From: Apostichopus japonicus
Taxonomy: Eukaryota; Echinodermata; Holothuroidea; Aspidochirotida; Stichopodidae
DNA: 64,000 nucleotides
Assembly: GCF_037975245.1 (NCBI RefSeq)
Contig: NC_092568.1
Location: forward strand, 31,077,501 to 31,141,500
Reading direction: 5' to 3'
Shown here: positions 40,501-55,500 of the stretch, piece by piece
How the letters are laid out: every line of letters begins with the position of its first letter
Numbering within the stretch: position 1 is the first letter of the stretch
Position numbers and translations under genes: made by a program
The notes under the pieces: model-generated
What the model saw: only the letters and a program-made list of their open reading frames with translations
Told to the model about the DNA's origin: nothing
The model's database searches: none

Positions 40501-43500
40501 CTGCCTCCTCTCTGCAAAACACCCACAATCTAATTAGTTTGCTATGTCATTAATTTCTGTGGTATATATCAATATATCACTATCAAAGTTATGGTTATGA
40601 ACCTAAATTGTCTGAACCCAGGGAAGAAATCTGTTGTTTTGAGTTACAGGAGAGCAAACCTGAAATCGTTGCAAGAGGTCTGTTAAATTGGACATTTATG
40701 CAGATTTGCATGTACTCTAGATATAACTGTGTTAACAACGTGTAGGAGGCACATAAACTGCCAGATGAGCATCAAACATATATACATATGTATTGGTGCT
40801 CCTAGTCTTCACTGAGCCTCAAGTTAACTGGCTTAACATGTTGCTACCTCCAAGTTACTACCATGTGAGGTGCTATGTGGTGCTATGTGGTGCTATGTAC
40901 GGCTTAATTCAATCTAACCACGGCTTAATTCAATCTAACCACAGATGAAGTAACCAATACACATTGATAACAAGCATAATTCATGTTTTTCGATAACCGG
41001 TTAACCAACCAATAAGTTAGCCAGTTAATCGGTTTACAATGAAAAGAATTGATATTTAGCTTGTTATACAATGTAGATATCTATATCAAGTGTTTTGATC
41101 AGTAAACATGTAACGGGAGCTGGTAATATTTTAATGAGACAGCAGGGTTTTTGGTTTTTTTTTACTATTCTGACTTATCTCCCAATCCTTGCCCACCTCC
41201 CCCCTCGCCTACCTCCCGATGCTCATGACCTCAAATTTTCTCCCCTCTTGACCTGATCTCAGATGAGGAGGTAACTATACCAACTATTAACATATTTATT
41301 TTACAACCATGTTACCAAATCCAATTAACTGCTACGTTTATCCAATCCCATATCATATAACAATTCACATTGCTACCGTAGTCTCAAATCTACCTTCATA
41401 TTGTAAACAGGGGATACAACGTACATATTACTTGTAATGCTACCCTATATTAGAAAACTATATATCAGCAATAAACTAAACATACTCCCAGACTCAATCT
41501 AGCTTCAGTCAGCAGGTTATACCTACTGCTACCTCAAACATATCAGGTGGTCGCACATACTGACAATTCTGCTTCAGTTTCTCATTAAACTTAATCTATA
41601 TCCAGTTGGCTCGTAAAATGTGGGGGAAAAAAAATACCAAAAAAAAAGAGACAAGTTACATGAGTGACTATCCCCATCTAAAGAGATGTGTATAAGGTTA
41701 GGGTTCACCTGTCTTTCACTATAAGCACTTTCTTGCACACTGTAATTTAAATATGCAACATCTTCTGTGAACTCATCTGTGAATTGCACAGACACTTTGA
41801 GAATACATGTGTGAACCAGTAATTGCCATAGCAGTGTTCCCATTTCTGATTTCTGCTTTACAGGCTGATAAACCAAGGCTGCTAGTAGCTCACCAGCTTT
41901 TCCCTTACATAATCTGCACTCGTTTACATTAGACGTTTACGTCTTGACTCCTTCGAAACGGTTACATTCCTTCACCCCAGTTCTTACCCTATTTAGGCCG
42001 ACCATATATGCTACTGCTCTTTGTCTGAGCAGTGTAATGGTGGGCGAGGATCCCTTCCCATTGTCTGTGCTTCCAAAGCTGTGTCCTCGGGTCATGAACT
42101 CGATTGGAGTGGCAAAGAACTCTTGATTATTCGACAGAAATTTTGCCAACTGAGAGGAAAAAGAAAAAACCTGCAATAATCTTCAACCAGATGGGATTTA
42201 AATGCAATTTCGTATCTCAACACAAAATATTACCTTTCATCAGCAGCAGCCCTTTAATTACTTGCTTCCTTTTATCTCACAGTCCATTCTTTCCAACTCT
42301 TCTCTGTTCCCTATTTAACACATTTTGTCTGTTTTTGTTTTAGTCTGCAATTGAAAAGCTCTCGCTGGGAACGAAACGTCAGGCTCTCTAACTGTTATAC
42401 ACAGCTAAAAAGCACAAGGGAATTTTCTTGTTATGTCAAATTTTGAGTACAATTCTATGCCTTTCTTCTTCATCAACCCTCCTCATTACTTAAGCTACAT
42501 TGTCTATTGAGTTGTAACTTTGTGTCTACTCTGAGCAAACCATGTGATATTCACACATTACTGGATACCTCACAGACATCATCTCTTCATTACTTAAAGC
42601 TACACTGTCTACTGAGTTGTAACTTTGTGTCTACTCTGAGCAAACCATGTGATATTCACACATGACTGGATACCTCACAGACATCATCTCTTCATTACTT
42701 AAAGCTACATTGTCTATTGAGTTGTAACTTTGTGTCTACTCTGAGCAAACCATGTGATATTCACATATTACTGGATACCTCACAGACATCATCTCTTCAT
42801 TACTTAAAGCTACATTGTCCATTGAGTTGTAACTTTGTGTCTACTCTGAGCAAACCATGTGATATTCACATATTACTGGATACCTCACAGACATCATCTC
42901 TTCATTACTTAAAGCTACATTGTCCATTGAGTTGTAACTTTGTGTCTACTCTGAGCAAACCATGTGATATTCACACAAGACTGGATACCTCACAGACATC
43001 ATCTCTTCATTACTTAAAGCTACATTGTCTATTGAGTTGTAACTTTGTGTCTACTCTGAGCAAACCATGTGATATTCACATATTACTGGATACCTCACAG
43101 ACATCATCTCTTCATTACTTAAAGCTACATTGTCCATTGAGTTGTAACTTTGTGTCTACTCTGAGCAAACCATGTGATATATATAAAATATCATATAATT
43201 GATTTATTGTCGAAATGTTTAATTTGATCTTTAATTTTTTCTTCTCTTTTCTTTCTTCAGGGAGTCTTCTACATTGTTAAGCTATTGTATGCTTTATAGA
43301 AGACTTCCTTTCACCTTGTATATTTGCACGTGAAAAAACAAAATAAATCAAATCAAATCAAATCAAATATTCACACATGACTGGATACCTCACAGATATC
43401 TATGGTTATGTCAATTTCATTTCTCTTTTGGACAGTATGTACCGTTTCACCCTAATACAGCAATATTGATGCAACACATATTTATATGTTATGTTTTAAC

Positions 43501-46500
43501 ATCTTCATTGCTTTCTGTCTGTTCCATTATTGGTATACTATAGTAACAGCTTGCTTCCAGGTAGCTGATTATTTCCCCCCCCCCCTTTTAACCACTCAGT
43601 TTTGGTTGAAAATTCAACATAAAATATGACAGCATGGAATTAATTTAACATAAAACCTTCTGATTGAACAGTTGGTAAGAGTTTTCAAGAAAGAAACAGG
43701 TTAGTGAGACTATCAAAAGTGTAATTAAATGTAATATTTTGGAAAAAGCCCAAAAACCAAACAAAACAATAGATGCCAAGAAAACTGCTGGTCTCAAAAC
43801 TCAAAAGAAAGATGTAATGCTACTAGAAGGGCAACGTTAACGGAGACAAAAATAAATTTTGCTTAAAAAATAAAAAAATTCAGAAAGATATCCTGGCAGA
43901 TCTCAAAATTTCAGACTGCAAATAATACGTTGGTTTATGTTACTTTATTATTCTACATAGTGTAAACATAGTATTGAGTGCCATAAGAGATGCGCATTTG
44001 TGGTAAATCAACAAGATTAAAAGATTCTGTTGCTGACCTTTCCAGAGGAAGTCACCAACGAGATGAGAGAGGATACCACACATTCATCCGTAGTCTTGAG
44101 CTTCTGAGTTGCCGTCGGTAACTGGTGCTCCAAAGAAACTTTCAAGTTGTAGCTCTTGGAAACATCTATCGTAAGAAAATTAAAACAAACAGTCACGTGA
44201 TCTACGAGAAACCTCATGAAGTCCACAGCACTGCTAAAGATGGGAAAGGTTTATTCCGTGGAATGCTACGCAATTTTGCAGTTCAAACACTGTAGCTGCT
44301 CAAACACTGTTGCTAGTAACAACTGTTAAAGTTTGAACACTGCTGCAGTTCTAAACCTGTTTCAAGTTTGGTGCACTGTTGCTGTTCAAACAACATTGCA
44401 AGTATGAACACTGTTACTATTTCAACACTGTTGCAGAACTTTGCAACAATGTTGAAAATTGATAGCTCCTGTAGATGTTCTTTGACTGTTGAAGCCTAGT
44501 TCACTGTTGTTATTGAAAAAACTGTGTTAATATTGAAGGGAAAAAAAAGTTTATTTCTGAACAGTGCTGCTGTTCAAAGACTGATGCTGCTAAAGCAATG
44601 TCAAAGTTTGAACACTGTTGCTATTTTTACCACTGTTTGCATTTGAACATTTTTGTCGCTGGAACACTGTCAATATTGAATGCTGTTAGAGTTTAGAATG
44701 CCAGAGTCCATTATAAACGGTTGTGGAGTGAGACATTACACTTTGTACTGTGAGCGGATTTATGTTCACCGAGGGACACAGTTGGAACTGCATTCCTTGT
44801 CCTGGACTTTATAGTGAACCAATTTGCATGTTTATAGTAAACCTGGCACTGACCATTTGTTCTGATCATCATTGGTTAAACTGGGTGATTAACGTTTATG
44901 ACCTTTGGTTGATTAAATATGTCATTGAATGACAAAAAAGTTTTCAATGATTCTTCCTGTTGAGAATCCTCTTTTCTCTTTTCTTGTTTTCGCAAACATT
45001 GTCCAACACCGATTTGCAAATACGAGTCTCATCAATACAAACCTTAACTTTTCTTGTTAGAGTAAAAAAAGTAAGTCCTTATCTAGGTTCAATATAAAAA
45101 CGACTAAGGCTAAACAAATCTTACTCCTCACACAAATAAGCAGAGTGATCTTGATGCACACTAGCATGAACGAGTTATCACCACCCCTACCTTCAGATCA
45201 TTTATTTTATGTCTTTTTGTATCAATCATGTCATACCCACCATTCATAATGCTATAGAGATGTGTGGCACTTTCAGCAAACTTCTTGAAGATCCCTGGGT
45301 AGTTTGAGACTAGAACTGTGCTTGAGGCAGTGCTGGCTGAGGCTAAAAGGGAGACGTAAGACTCCAGTGCTACCAGGGCAGAAGCCATCTTTTTGAAGGA
45401 GGAATGTACGTCCATGTTACGAGATTCAAGTGTTTGAGGGCAAGAGGAGATGGCACATTCCTCTTCCAAACTGAAATATTAACAAAACATGTGAAATCAA
45501 ATCAGCAAAAAAAACATTTAAAGGAAACTAGCACAAAGTAAAAGATTCTATTATGTTTGACTCTTAGCTGTTTTGAGTTTCATCGAAAGTGTAAAAAGAA
45601 TGCAGAAAGCTGTACAATATTCATCAATTGAACTCTGCCTATTAACAATAAGTTTTGCCTATTTAAAGACAGGAAGCACATCTTATTAAATAAGTCATTA
45701 TCTCCATAGAAGGTCAAATGAAACAGAAAAAGACAAAGAATAAATATTTCAGTTGGACTAATAGCTGGTGTGATCAGTTTCAATGAAACTGTAAAAAGAA
45801 TGAAGAAAGCTGTATTATATTTGTCTGCCAATCTAAAACAGGAAGCACATCTTAAAGACTAAAATAAGAAATGAAGTACCACAGGGATCATGACTTGTTA
45901 TCCATAATTTATCACACATCATTCAAACTGGCTCTACGATGAACCATCCTTCTCATTTCTCCCTTGACACTAGTTCATTTCATTTTCATTTATTTATTCC
46001 CAGTATTAATATAAATATTTATAAACAGGACATCAAAAGTGAGTATGTAACAAGAAAAAATTATTTGAAAATGTTAGTGTACAAAAAACAAAAACAAAGT
46101 ACACAACGTTCAAGTGCAGCTGTCTACAATAAATTATCCAGATTACCATTTTTTAAATAAATAGCAGCATGATAAATAAAACTATTACTATACACATTAA
46201 TTCTGAATTTTGGTGTTATTGCTTGGTTCTCAAATTATACCTAGTAGTTTCTCAAAGTAGAGAGTTAAGTACGGTATACAAAGAATGTCTGTCATTTATC
46301 TGTATGCAATTTACACTTCTAATGAACTCATTATTAGCAGCATTATTTACTCATAAGAAAGTTAAAATCACCTTGTTAAAAGTCACCTCTATCACTCCAC
46401 TTCACATATGGATGGGGCAGTGATAAGTGCGACCCTTACACAAGCTAACTGTTGCGTGAACTGATTCTAGATTGACTAACCTTAGAAGTTGGTACGGCAA

Positions 46501-49500
46501 GATTGTCTCATGGTATCTCACATATTTACTAAAGTTGGCGGCAACTTCTCCTAACTCTACAGCAGTTTCCTACCGAAGAAATCGAAAGTAAAACGATCAA
46601 GAGTTGATTCTTAATTTCACAACAATCTAACTTCTGAGACATTAGGAGTTACAAACAAGTCTTTAGTCCAGCATATACACGGTACTCACCAGAGATAGCA
46701 CTTGTAAGCAGTCATCCTATCATCCAGCATATACACGGTACTCACCAGAGATAGCACTTGTAAGCAGTCATCCTATCATCCAGCATATACACGGTACTCA
46801 CCAGAGATAGCACTTGTAAGCGGTCATCCTATCATCCAGCATATACACGGTACTCACCAGAGATAGTGCTTGTAAGCGGTCATCCTATCATCCAAGACAT
46901 ACTGATTGCCAGCAACATAATTTACCTCATTAATGACTTCATCAATGACTTCATTAGTCACTTATTTTACTGTTTGTGCAATTATTGTAAAATATTTAAT
47001 TCCTCAGATCTGAAGGGCAAGAAAATACTTTACCATCTGGACTACTAATATGTTGTGTTTTCCCAAGGACAACCTACAGTACTTTGTCATATCACACATC
47101 AGTCTTGCCTTGACTTTGCTCACATTCAATAAAGAGTCCCAAAATCCATATAGCTCATCATCTTGATGAGTCATGTTTCATTAATGAAGTAACATTTTAA
47201 TCTATTTTTTTTCTACAAATTGTCAGTTTCTAATTTGCTTTCTTTTTGACTGATTATTATTACTACAAAAAAAGGTAACTAGCTAACACAACTCTACGAA
47301 CAGAAAGGTATTACAAAATATTTGATCTGATTAAAGCTGAAAAAAGTTTGCTGAATATTGCCAAACAAGTGGAAACGCACAGAGCATTACTTAAAATTGC
47401 ACCTAACCCTGCACCTGTCTCCCTCCCCTCCTCCCTTCCCTCTCCCCTCCTCCCTTCCACCTTCTCACATAGATTCATAGATGCAGAACTTACCAGAGTT
47501 GTTAAGGTATCATCGTTGATGCTATTGTAGAAACTCCTAAAAGCTTTTTCTATTGGCCGTAAGTAAGCAGCATTCTCGTGGAGATGATTGCAAAACTGAG
47601 GTAAGAGTTAAAAACAAGAAGAAATGAATAAACACACTTGCGACAATGTTAATAATGTAACATTGAGGATTTATAAAGTGCAGACATATCCACCGATAAC
47701 GGTGCTCAAGGCGCATCACAATATTACCCTGGTCAACGATAACCTGTCAACATAGAGACAATCCCTCCACATGGCAGCAGCTAAACAGCGCCCAACATAC
47801 AGTTTATCTCACAGGTCCCCATTTATACACCTGGGTGAAGAGAGGCAATGGAGATAAAGTGCCTTGCCCAAGGATACAGCGTAATGATCTAGCCAGGACT
47901 CGAACCTGCAATCCTTAGATCACGCGTCCAATGCCTTAACCAGTTGACCACAATGCTCGCACTGTTACAGAAACAAATGTAACAGTTGAGTGAACTTACA
48001 GGTCTTATGTGAAACACATGTCCATGAACCAATTGATGAATGTAACAATTCCATTTATTTCAACAAATTGAACAAAACTTGTCAGCCACTTTTTTCTTCG
48101 TTCCAGATACTTAAAACAAACTGTTGGGTATTTTTGTTGTTTTTGTAGCTATGTATATATCACCTAGATAGAATTCAATAATGAACACTTATTAACATTT
48201 ACTATATAATGTAATGTAGATCGTTTAAGACTATGAACTAACCCCTATCTGTTTAATAAATTCCCAAATGCAAATATTGGGTGGAAACATACCCTTTCAA
48301 ATGAATCATAGATGTTTGTGTCAAACTGTCAAAACACACAAGATGTATTAAGGAACATCTTGTACATTGTAGAGCCTCTTTTGTACAATGTTAGTTCTCC
48401 TCAGCAAAGATCTCAGCCAGCAACTGCTTTTTAAGTCCCTTAACTTTATAAATCCCTTAACTTTCTTAAATCCTTTAACAATTAAATACTCTCAAATCCA
48501 ATAGGGTAGTTTAACAAGGTAACAAACATCTTATACGATATAAGAATCTTTATTGACCATAAAAGGAATTGGCAAGTCCTTGCATTGGCACAGTTACGAG
48601 AATATTAAAAGATTAAGTAAATGATTGCATTCAAGACAAAGAATAATTGAAACATTAGAATATTTGATGGTCGGAGAACCTGGACGATCTAGAGGTTGTT
48701 ATCCAGGGGTTAAAATCTGAACATCAGTCCCTGTTATATTTGCATCTCTCTATACATGTATATTGTTATCACTTAACTACCTAACATCAAATTAATCTTT
48801 TTCATACCTTCCAGAAGCAATCTACATCTGGAATACTCACTTTTTGGTTGATTTCGCTGATGGGTACGCCTGTGCTTGCATCTATAGGATATATTTTGCA
48901 TCTCTGTTCAGTGTATGTGTGAAAGTTGGAAAGTCCAGCACAGAGTTCCTTGACCATGGTCAAAGCTTGTCCAACTAACGTTTTGGTTTTTTTCTGCAAA
49001 CGAGTGACAAGGATAGTTTGGCTGGTTTTGTTAAAGTTTCCTAAAATGTTTTTACGAAAAGGTGAATGTACTGTACTTAAATTTTTCAGAAAATAAAATT
49101 GAATCTGATAGAAATGATCAAGGACACTAAAACTGGGGTACCCTGAGAGGGTCAGAGCCTGAGCCCCACCCTTTCAGCCCTCCCAATTTTATTTATATAT
49201 ATTTTTCTTGTAAGGGGGGTTGGGTGGGGTTCTTTTTAGATTTCCATATAAATCTGTGAAATGAGATTGATCAAAGGACTATGCCAAACATACAACTATA
49301 ACAAAACAAAATATTACCTGGTGTTTGCGGTCGTGCGTTGGAACATTAAAACTGTTCAATTCATTGAGACCTGTTGGATGTTAAGTGAAGATGCCATAGT
49401 TTAATGCATGTGGAATGTTTGCAAAACATTGTCAATTGATGAAGAAGATTTGAAGACAACAAGATACATTTTGACCTGAAATCTTAACAAATCATCCACT

Positions 49501-52500
49501 CCATTAGTAGGCAAGGCTCACCCTTCACTGTCTGGACAGAAGGCATAGCATATCCATCACCATCCAGAGTGGTCACACTCTGTAGTACGTGGTGGTGCCA
49601 ACCAAGGTCTCGTATCACTTCTTTGTTGTTACATAGGGTTTAACTTTTCCTAATTATTTGTCCTAGTGATAAACTTTTGTGTTTTGTTTTAAAAAAAATT
49701 GTGTTTTTTATAATATACTATAAAAGTAATTTTGAAAGCTTTTGATGTGTTTTTCTGATGTGTTTTTATACTTAGACTAAGTCCAAATGATTGTCAGAAC
49801 AGTTTTTTGTCTAGTAGACATCTGGACATTAAAACTTGTGTCTAGTATTTTCTAAGAGTTGCAACTACACTCAGAAGAGGTTCCACTTTGATCCCTTCTA
49901 CTCTTTTATTTCACATCAGTGGATATTTATACTTATACATATTCCAAATGATTGTTAAAACACATTTCTCTAATAAACGTCTAAATTTAAACTTGTGTCT
50001 GGCTTTCTCTAAGAGTTGCAACTCCACTCAGTCATGGTTTCACTTTGATCCCTACTACTCAAGTATATCAGTGGATGTTTACACTCAGACTAATTCAAAA
50101 CGATTGTAAACATTTTGCACAGAATAAAAGGAAAAGAGAAAGACTGTCTGTTGACTAACCTGTGTCATTGAACGGTAGTTTATTATTGATAATTCCCATG
50201 GCCCACTGGATCTTGGCCTCTAGGTCCTCCTGTACCCTGGTCAGCTCGTCTGAACATTGGGCTGCCGTTAACGTTGAAGATTGAACCTACACTCGAAGAG
50301 AGATAAAAAGCCATTTAGTATGATTTGAAAATTTAAGATTTTCAAATATTTTCTTCAACAATCATCCTGCCTCTCACATGTAACAGATCTACAGCTCAAG
50401 TCCAATCAAATTATTAATAAAAACACGAAAAAGAAAAGGTGATCTCTGACACATATTCTTTGCAATCACATTTTCATGAATGGTGCGTCGGTATAAGCCA
50501 AAACAGATACCTGTATACCCGCTGACGAATACCCTGTATTCCCGGGTATACCATAATTTTTTTGCAGAACCTCTACTTCCAGCGTTAACTATGCTATCAA
50601 ACACTAACATGAACCTATGGACACTAGCCTAGCCTACAAATGTATATGCGATTTAATAACGACTTTCCATCTCTGTTTTTTTTCTTTTGCAGCAACTTAT
50701 TTAAAGATTTTCAGAACAGGTATGAATATACGTAATGCGCAGAATCGTATTAAGATTGTCTAAGACAGTGCTACCACTTCTGACAAAAACAGGTTGGTAT
50801 GGGTATGAATGAAATACCCAGTATACCTGATATATCGGTATACCGACGCACCCTATTTCTATGTACCAATGAATCAATAAACTGCTTCAGGAACATCATT
50901 GTTTCGACTTATATGTGGGCTACATTTGTAAGCCATGAGTTGAAAAGAGTTTTAGAGCAACAAATTTAATTTGTTATGTTGTCTGCTGTCATAATTACTG
51001 GACTACATATCTGCCTTTGTGCTAATAAAGCAAAACAATGTAAAATCTTGCACAAAAAAAAATGTGTAACAAAATAATGAAATCTTCAAACCTAAAACAC
51101 TATAAGTTCTACTCGACTCAAGATTTTCAATTCAGAACCATTTTGTTTTTTGTATATTGCTCAAGAGGAATGTTTATAGTTTATTTATAAGATAATTTGC
51201 TAAAACCATAATATTTTCCCATGCACCAACAAATGTTATATTAACTCTTGTATCAATAATATAAACCAAATTCTTTCCAACCTTTTGTAAACAGAATAGT
51301 GCGGAGGGCATATTAATGATTGATAACCCCAAACATACAAAACAACACTTTCGTAAAGCATATAATTATCTGATTTACAGGTTGAGAGAAAATGACATTT
51401 GAAACATACCACACACCCCAAAACTTTTTTGACCTCGTTAACAACAACTACAAAAATTAAATTTCTCACCACTTTTTCTTGATTCTGGACTTTAATTTCT
51501 AGTCTAGCTTTGTCTTCTTGAAGTCTCTCCACGGTCTCCTGATGTTCTCTTTTCAAACCTTCCAGGACACTTTGATGTTGACTATTTTCTCTCTCCAAAT
51601 TTTCCAGTCTGTTTTGTAAATCTGTGACTGATTGTACATGTTGTTCAGAGCCATCATTCAGCTGTCCAACAAGAAAAAGAGACACCCAAACCTTAATTTT
51701 AATTTCAAGAAATATAATCTTAAAGAGTTCTTTGACTTTCTTCAAAGATAGCTCAATCCAATCAATTTACTGAGAAATTTCCCACAGAGGTGATTTCTAC
51801 CAAATGTTTGCATAAAAAAGGGGGGGAAACAAACACCTTGGTTCCATGATAAACAATTAATTTTTATAATAGAAATGTTTAATACTTTCACATGGTGGTG
51901 GTCCTGATGATACTACCGTCATGAATTTGATGCATTACAGAAAAAAAAGTATTATGCATTTATCGAAGAACTACTATACAAATTTGGATTTGTTACAATT
52001 TGTCCACTTTTGCCCCACAATATCAGATTACAGATGCGCAATATTTGCTTCATTTCTATGAATATTTTCGATATGTATTGGAGTATGTCCGTGAACACAT
52101 TAGCATACACTTCTGCAGAAAGACAAGGGTTGGGTCTAGATAGATTATACTTATAACTTGAGAAAATAAAATAAAACTGAGGTCAGATGTAAGAGTTAAG
52201 AGTTTCTTCTGATTTTATCAGCAGGTTTGTTTACTTCAAGCTCCATGAGTCTGTCAAAATGCATTTATCATGGTCTTGTTAAGACAAAAAGAAAAAAAAA
52301 TTCCATCCATTCAAATCATTTCCCCTCCTAGCTTTACACCTAACTTCTCTTACCTTACGACCGACCATCATGCAATGCCCACACTCAGTTTCCCATTTGG
52401 GGGCAGGGGAAAGGGTAAGTAGTATTGTTAATAACGAGGATCCCTGCAAACATGTTATCTTCAGACCTTGGGCACCCTTTGTAGGATCCCTGTAGGTCCA

Positions 52501-55500
52501 CTACCAACACAGAACACATGTTGTCTAACACCTATTCCATTTCATCAGTTTTCATCTGTTACTATATCACTCAATTTGACATATGAAACAGATCACAGAC
52601 ACAACAAAATACAATAAAACAAATACATAAAAACAAGCTACTTTATGTAGCAGCTCATTGAGACCTTTTGATGAAGCTTGGCGATTTCTTCAATCTTTGA
52701 TCTCAATTCAGTTTGGAGTATTTCTAACGTCGGGTCAGATATATGGTGATCATCTCCTCTCACCTGTTCATAGACGACAAAGAGATGAAACAAAGATATA
52801 AACAATCACACGGTAGAAATAGCTTCCTAAAAAACAAATTATCAGCTTAAATAAGTGTTTGAAAGTTAATGAAAATGTTTAATGAAGTATTACCAAGTAT
52901 TTGAAGTTTTTATGAAAAATTAAATTAAATTAAATTTAGTTATCAAATCAGTGGTGCAGTAGAAATACCAGAGTGAGAAATAGAGTGTATATTAATAACA
53001 GAACTTAATAATATAATAATAGAAAACATAGCATATATGTACAAGGATTCAGAAAGTATAAACTTTGTTTGTCCGTTGATGAAAGGAAACCAGAGAGGAA
53101 GTTTCAAAGAAACTTACGTAATTTTCTGCACTAACTTAGGAAACCAAATGAGATGGAAAAAAGGGGGTGGGGTTGGCGGGGGGGTTAAGCAACCAAAGAA
53201 GAAAGAGAAGGAGAAGAAAATACTGTATGAAATATGTTTAACACCATATAAATAGAGAAAACCTGCTACTATAAAGTAACCTTTGACCTGGGGCAAGAAC
53301 AACTGGCATTTGTACTCATGGTGGGCATGCATCCACCACTATATATATATTATTATGTCACAGTTTATGTTTCTTGCGATAACAATTTGACAAATTTTTC
53401 ATTCCAAAATTTGGTTTCACATTAAAGCCAAACATAATAAACAAACTCCATGTTAGCATTTTCCCCTATTTTTGCTGTTGTCATGAACTTTACATACTTG
53501 GATGGAAATTTTACTTTTAACGTGAAAATGGACATTTACATTTCTGTTTACTTAATTTTCTTAACTATATTCACATCAGTTTCTCATAGTTTGGAACTAA
53601 AAACTTAGCAGTCCATGGGTGAACTTTGCTTACCGCGTTCTTGCTTCCTCTGCTTTCAGCGGTGCGGAGTTGTTCTTGGAGTCCTTCAACTTTCTTCGTC
53701 AACTGCTGATTGCGGAAATTCAGACTCTCGTTTTCTTGCTCTATCTTGCGAATTTTGAGATCCCTCTCTTTTATGGCGTCCTGAAAAATGAAAACAGAAG
53801 TGAGTCAATGGATATAGAAACACTGAAAGCCAAAATCAGTAAAATCGGTCATTCACTGCCTTCAAAGCTCTTTAATCCTACTTCTAAGATTTCTAGAAAT
53901 ATTTGTAAAAAAAAAAAAAAAAAACTTTCATCTTAAGAATTTCTTTTTCAATCTTGAATAATGTGACAAAACATGTTACAACATTAATTTCAATCATGAG
54001 TTGAAGCAGCTCAAAATAAACACTTTGATAATAAAATTAAACAAAATTAAACTAACAAGAAAATATTTCCTTTTTACAATCAAACTTGTTTATAAATTAG
54101 GATCATTATTATGACTTCCTGAACATCCTACTTGAGGAATCTACCTAACAAATATTTGTATCATTTTTGTCATTCTTTGAAAGACTTCCAGTTCCACTAT
54201 CATGTTTTCAATACACAGGTTTTTGAAAAAAGTTAGGGGATGAGTAATCTCTATAGCAAGGCACGAAACAACTTTCATAACCCATGAACGCTTCATCACC
54301 AGCCCACCCCACCTCCCCTTAGATATACTCCTCAGCTAAAGTAAATATGAAATCCGGCCCACCTACCAACCCCCACCCCCCTCGCACAATAAAATGCAAA
54401 ATAAAAATCATTTTCAAACCTTGTGCTGTTTCTCCAAGTCTCTGTTTGTGATAACTGCTTCTTTCAGAACCTGATTCTCATTTTTTTTCTGTAAAAAATA
54501 AAATCATTCATTTTTCTATAAAGCTTTAAATAACCAACTGAGTGAAAACTTGATACTTTGGAAAATAAAATTTTGGAATTGTTCTGGAGAATACATAAAC
54601 TGCTTTTCAATTTTCAAAGCTCACCAATATTCAAAAAATATGCCAGACAGTCAATTAATGGTTACTCACACACAAATTTTATAGAGCATTTTACTATCAT
54701 CTTCAAAGAATTGTTCCTCACTGAGTCCTCTAATTTCCTAACTTTCCACACTTTCAAATTGTCAGCCTCTAATATATATTTATTTTCCCACTCAGGCCTT
54801 TCGTTGACAATTGTTTTTTCTCCCTTTGACTTTCTAATGTATCTGGAAAACTCATCTGAAATGTCAAAGCCTACAGAATGAAGCCTATGAATGATCAAAT
54901 ACCTCAACAAAATTTCCAATGTCACATGAAGCTTAGAAACTGACAAACTTTTTAATGTGATTGAATTGACAAATTCCAAGATAAGCAGTATGTTTATACT
55001 AGTGTTCGATGATAATGGGTTTTACCGATTACCCACTAGTTCCTGTGACAATTGGGCCGATGCCGATTACCGATTATTTCATCATTTTCTTGGAACTTGC
55101 CTAATGTATGATTTAGCGTATATGCATGATTACCAACTTCTAGGCCAATACAATCATATATGTAAATGAAAAACTTAACGTTTCACAAAAAAGATTAATG
55201 GAGTAAGTAAAGAACACTGTAATACATACATGGGGCGCTGAACTTTATAACGAGGAGTCGCAATCTTGCAATCCCGCCACAACGCGTAAATGCGTAAAGG
55301 TAAGTTGGCCTGACGTTTCGATCCTAGCAGGATCGAAACGTCAGGCCAACATACTTCTACACTTATGCTTGCACAGGCTCTTTAGTGGATAAGCAGTTCG
55401 CTAACAATTTTATTTTATTATGAAAAAAAAAACAATCCTGAACGTCTGCTTCAAGTTTTCAATGGTTACCATCTGCGAGGGAAAACTTCCGATGGAACGT

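Noticed and set aside
40985-41040. AACCGGTTAACC / GTTAATCGG text in intron 13
   Set aside because: Resembles hAT internal motifs, but no terminal repeats or target duplication could be found.
42485-43183. CRISPR-like regular repeats
   Set aside because: Eukaryotic head-to-tail satellite without spacers; the same applies to the 56-bp and tRNA arrays.
42717-43202. 161-codon frame with a 35-residue repeat
   Set aside because: Product of a 105-bp satellite whose length is divisible by three; intronic and antisense to ppp1r21.
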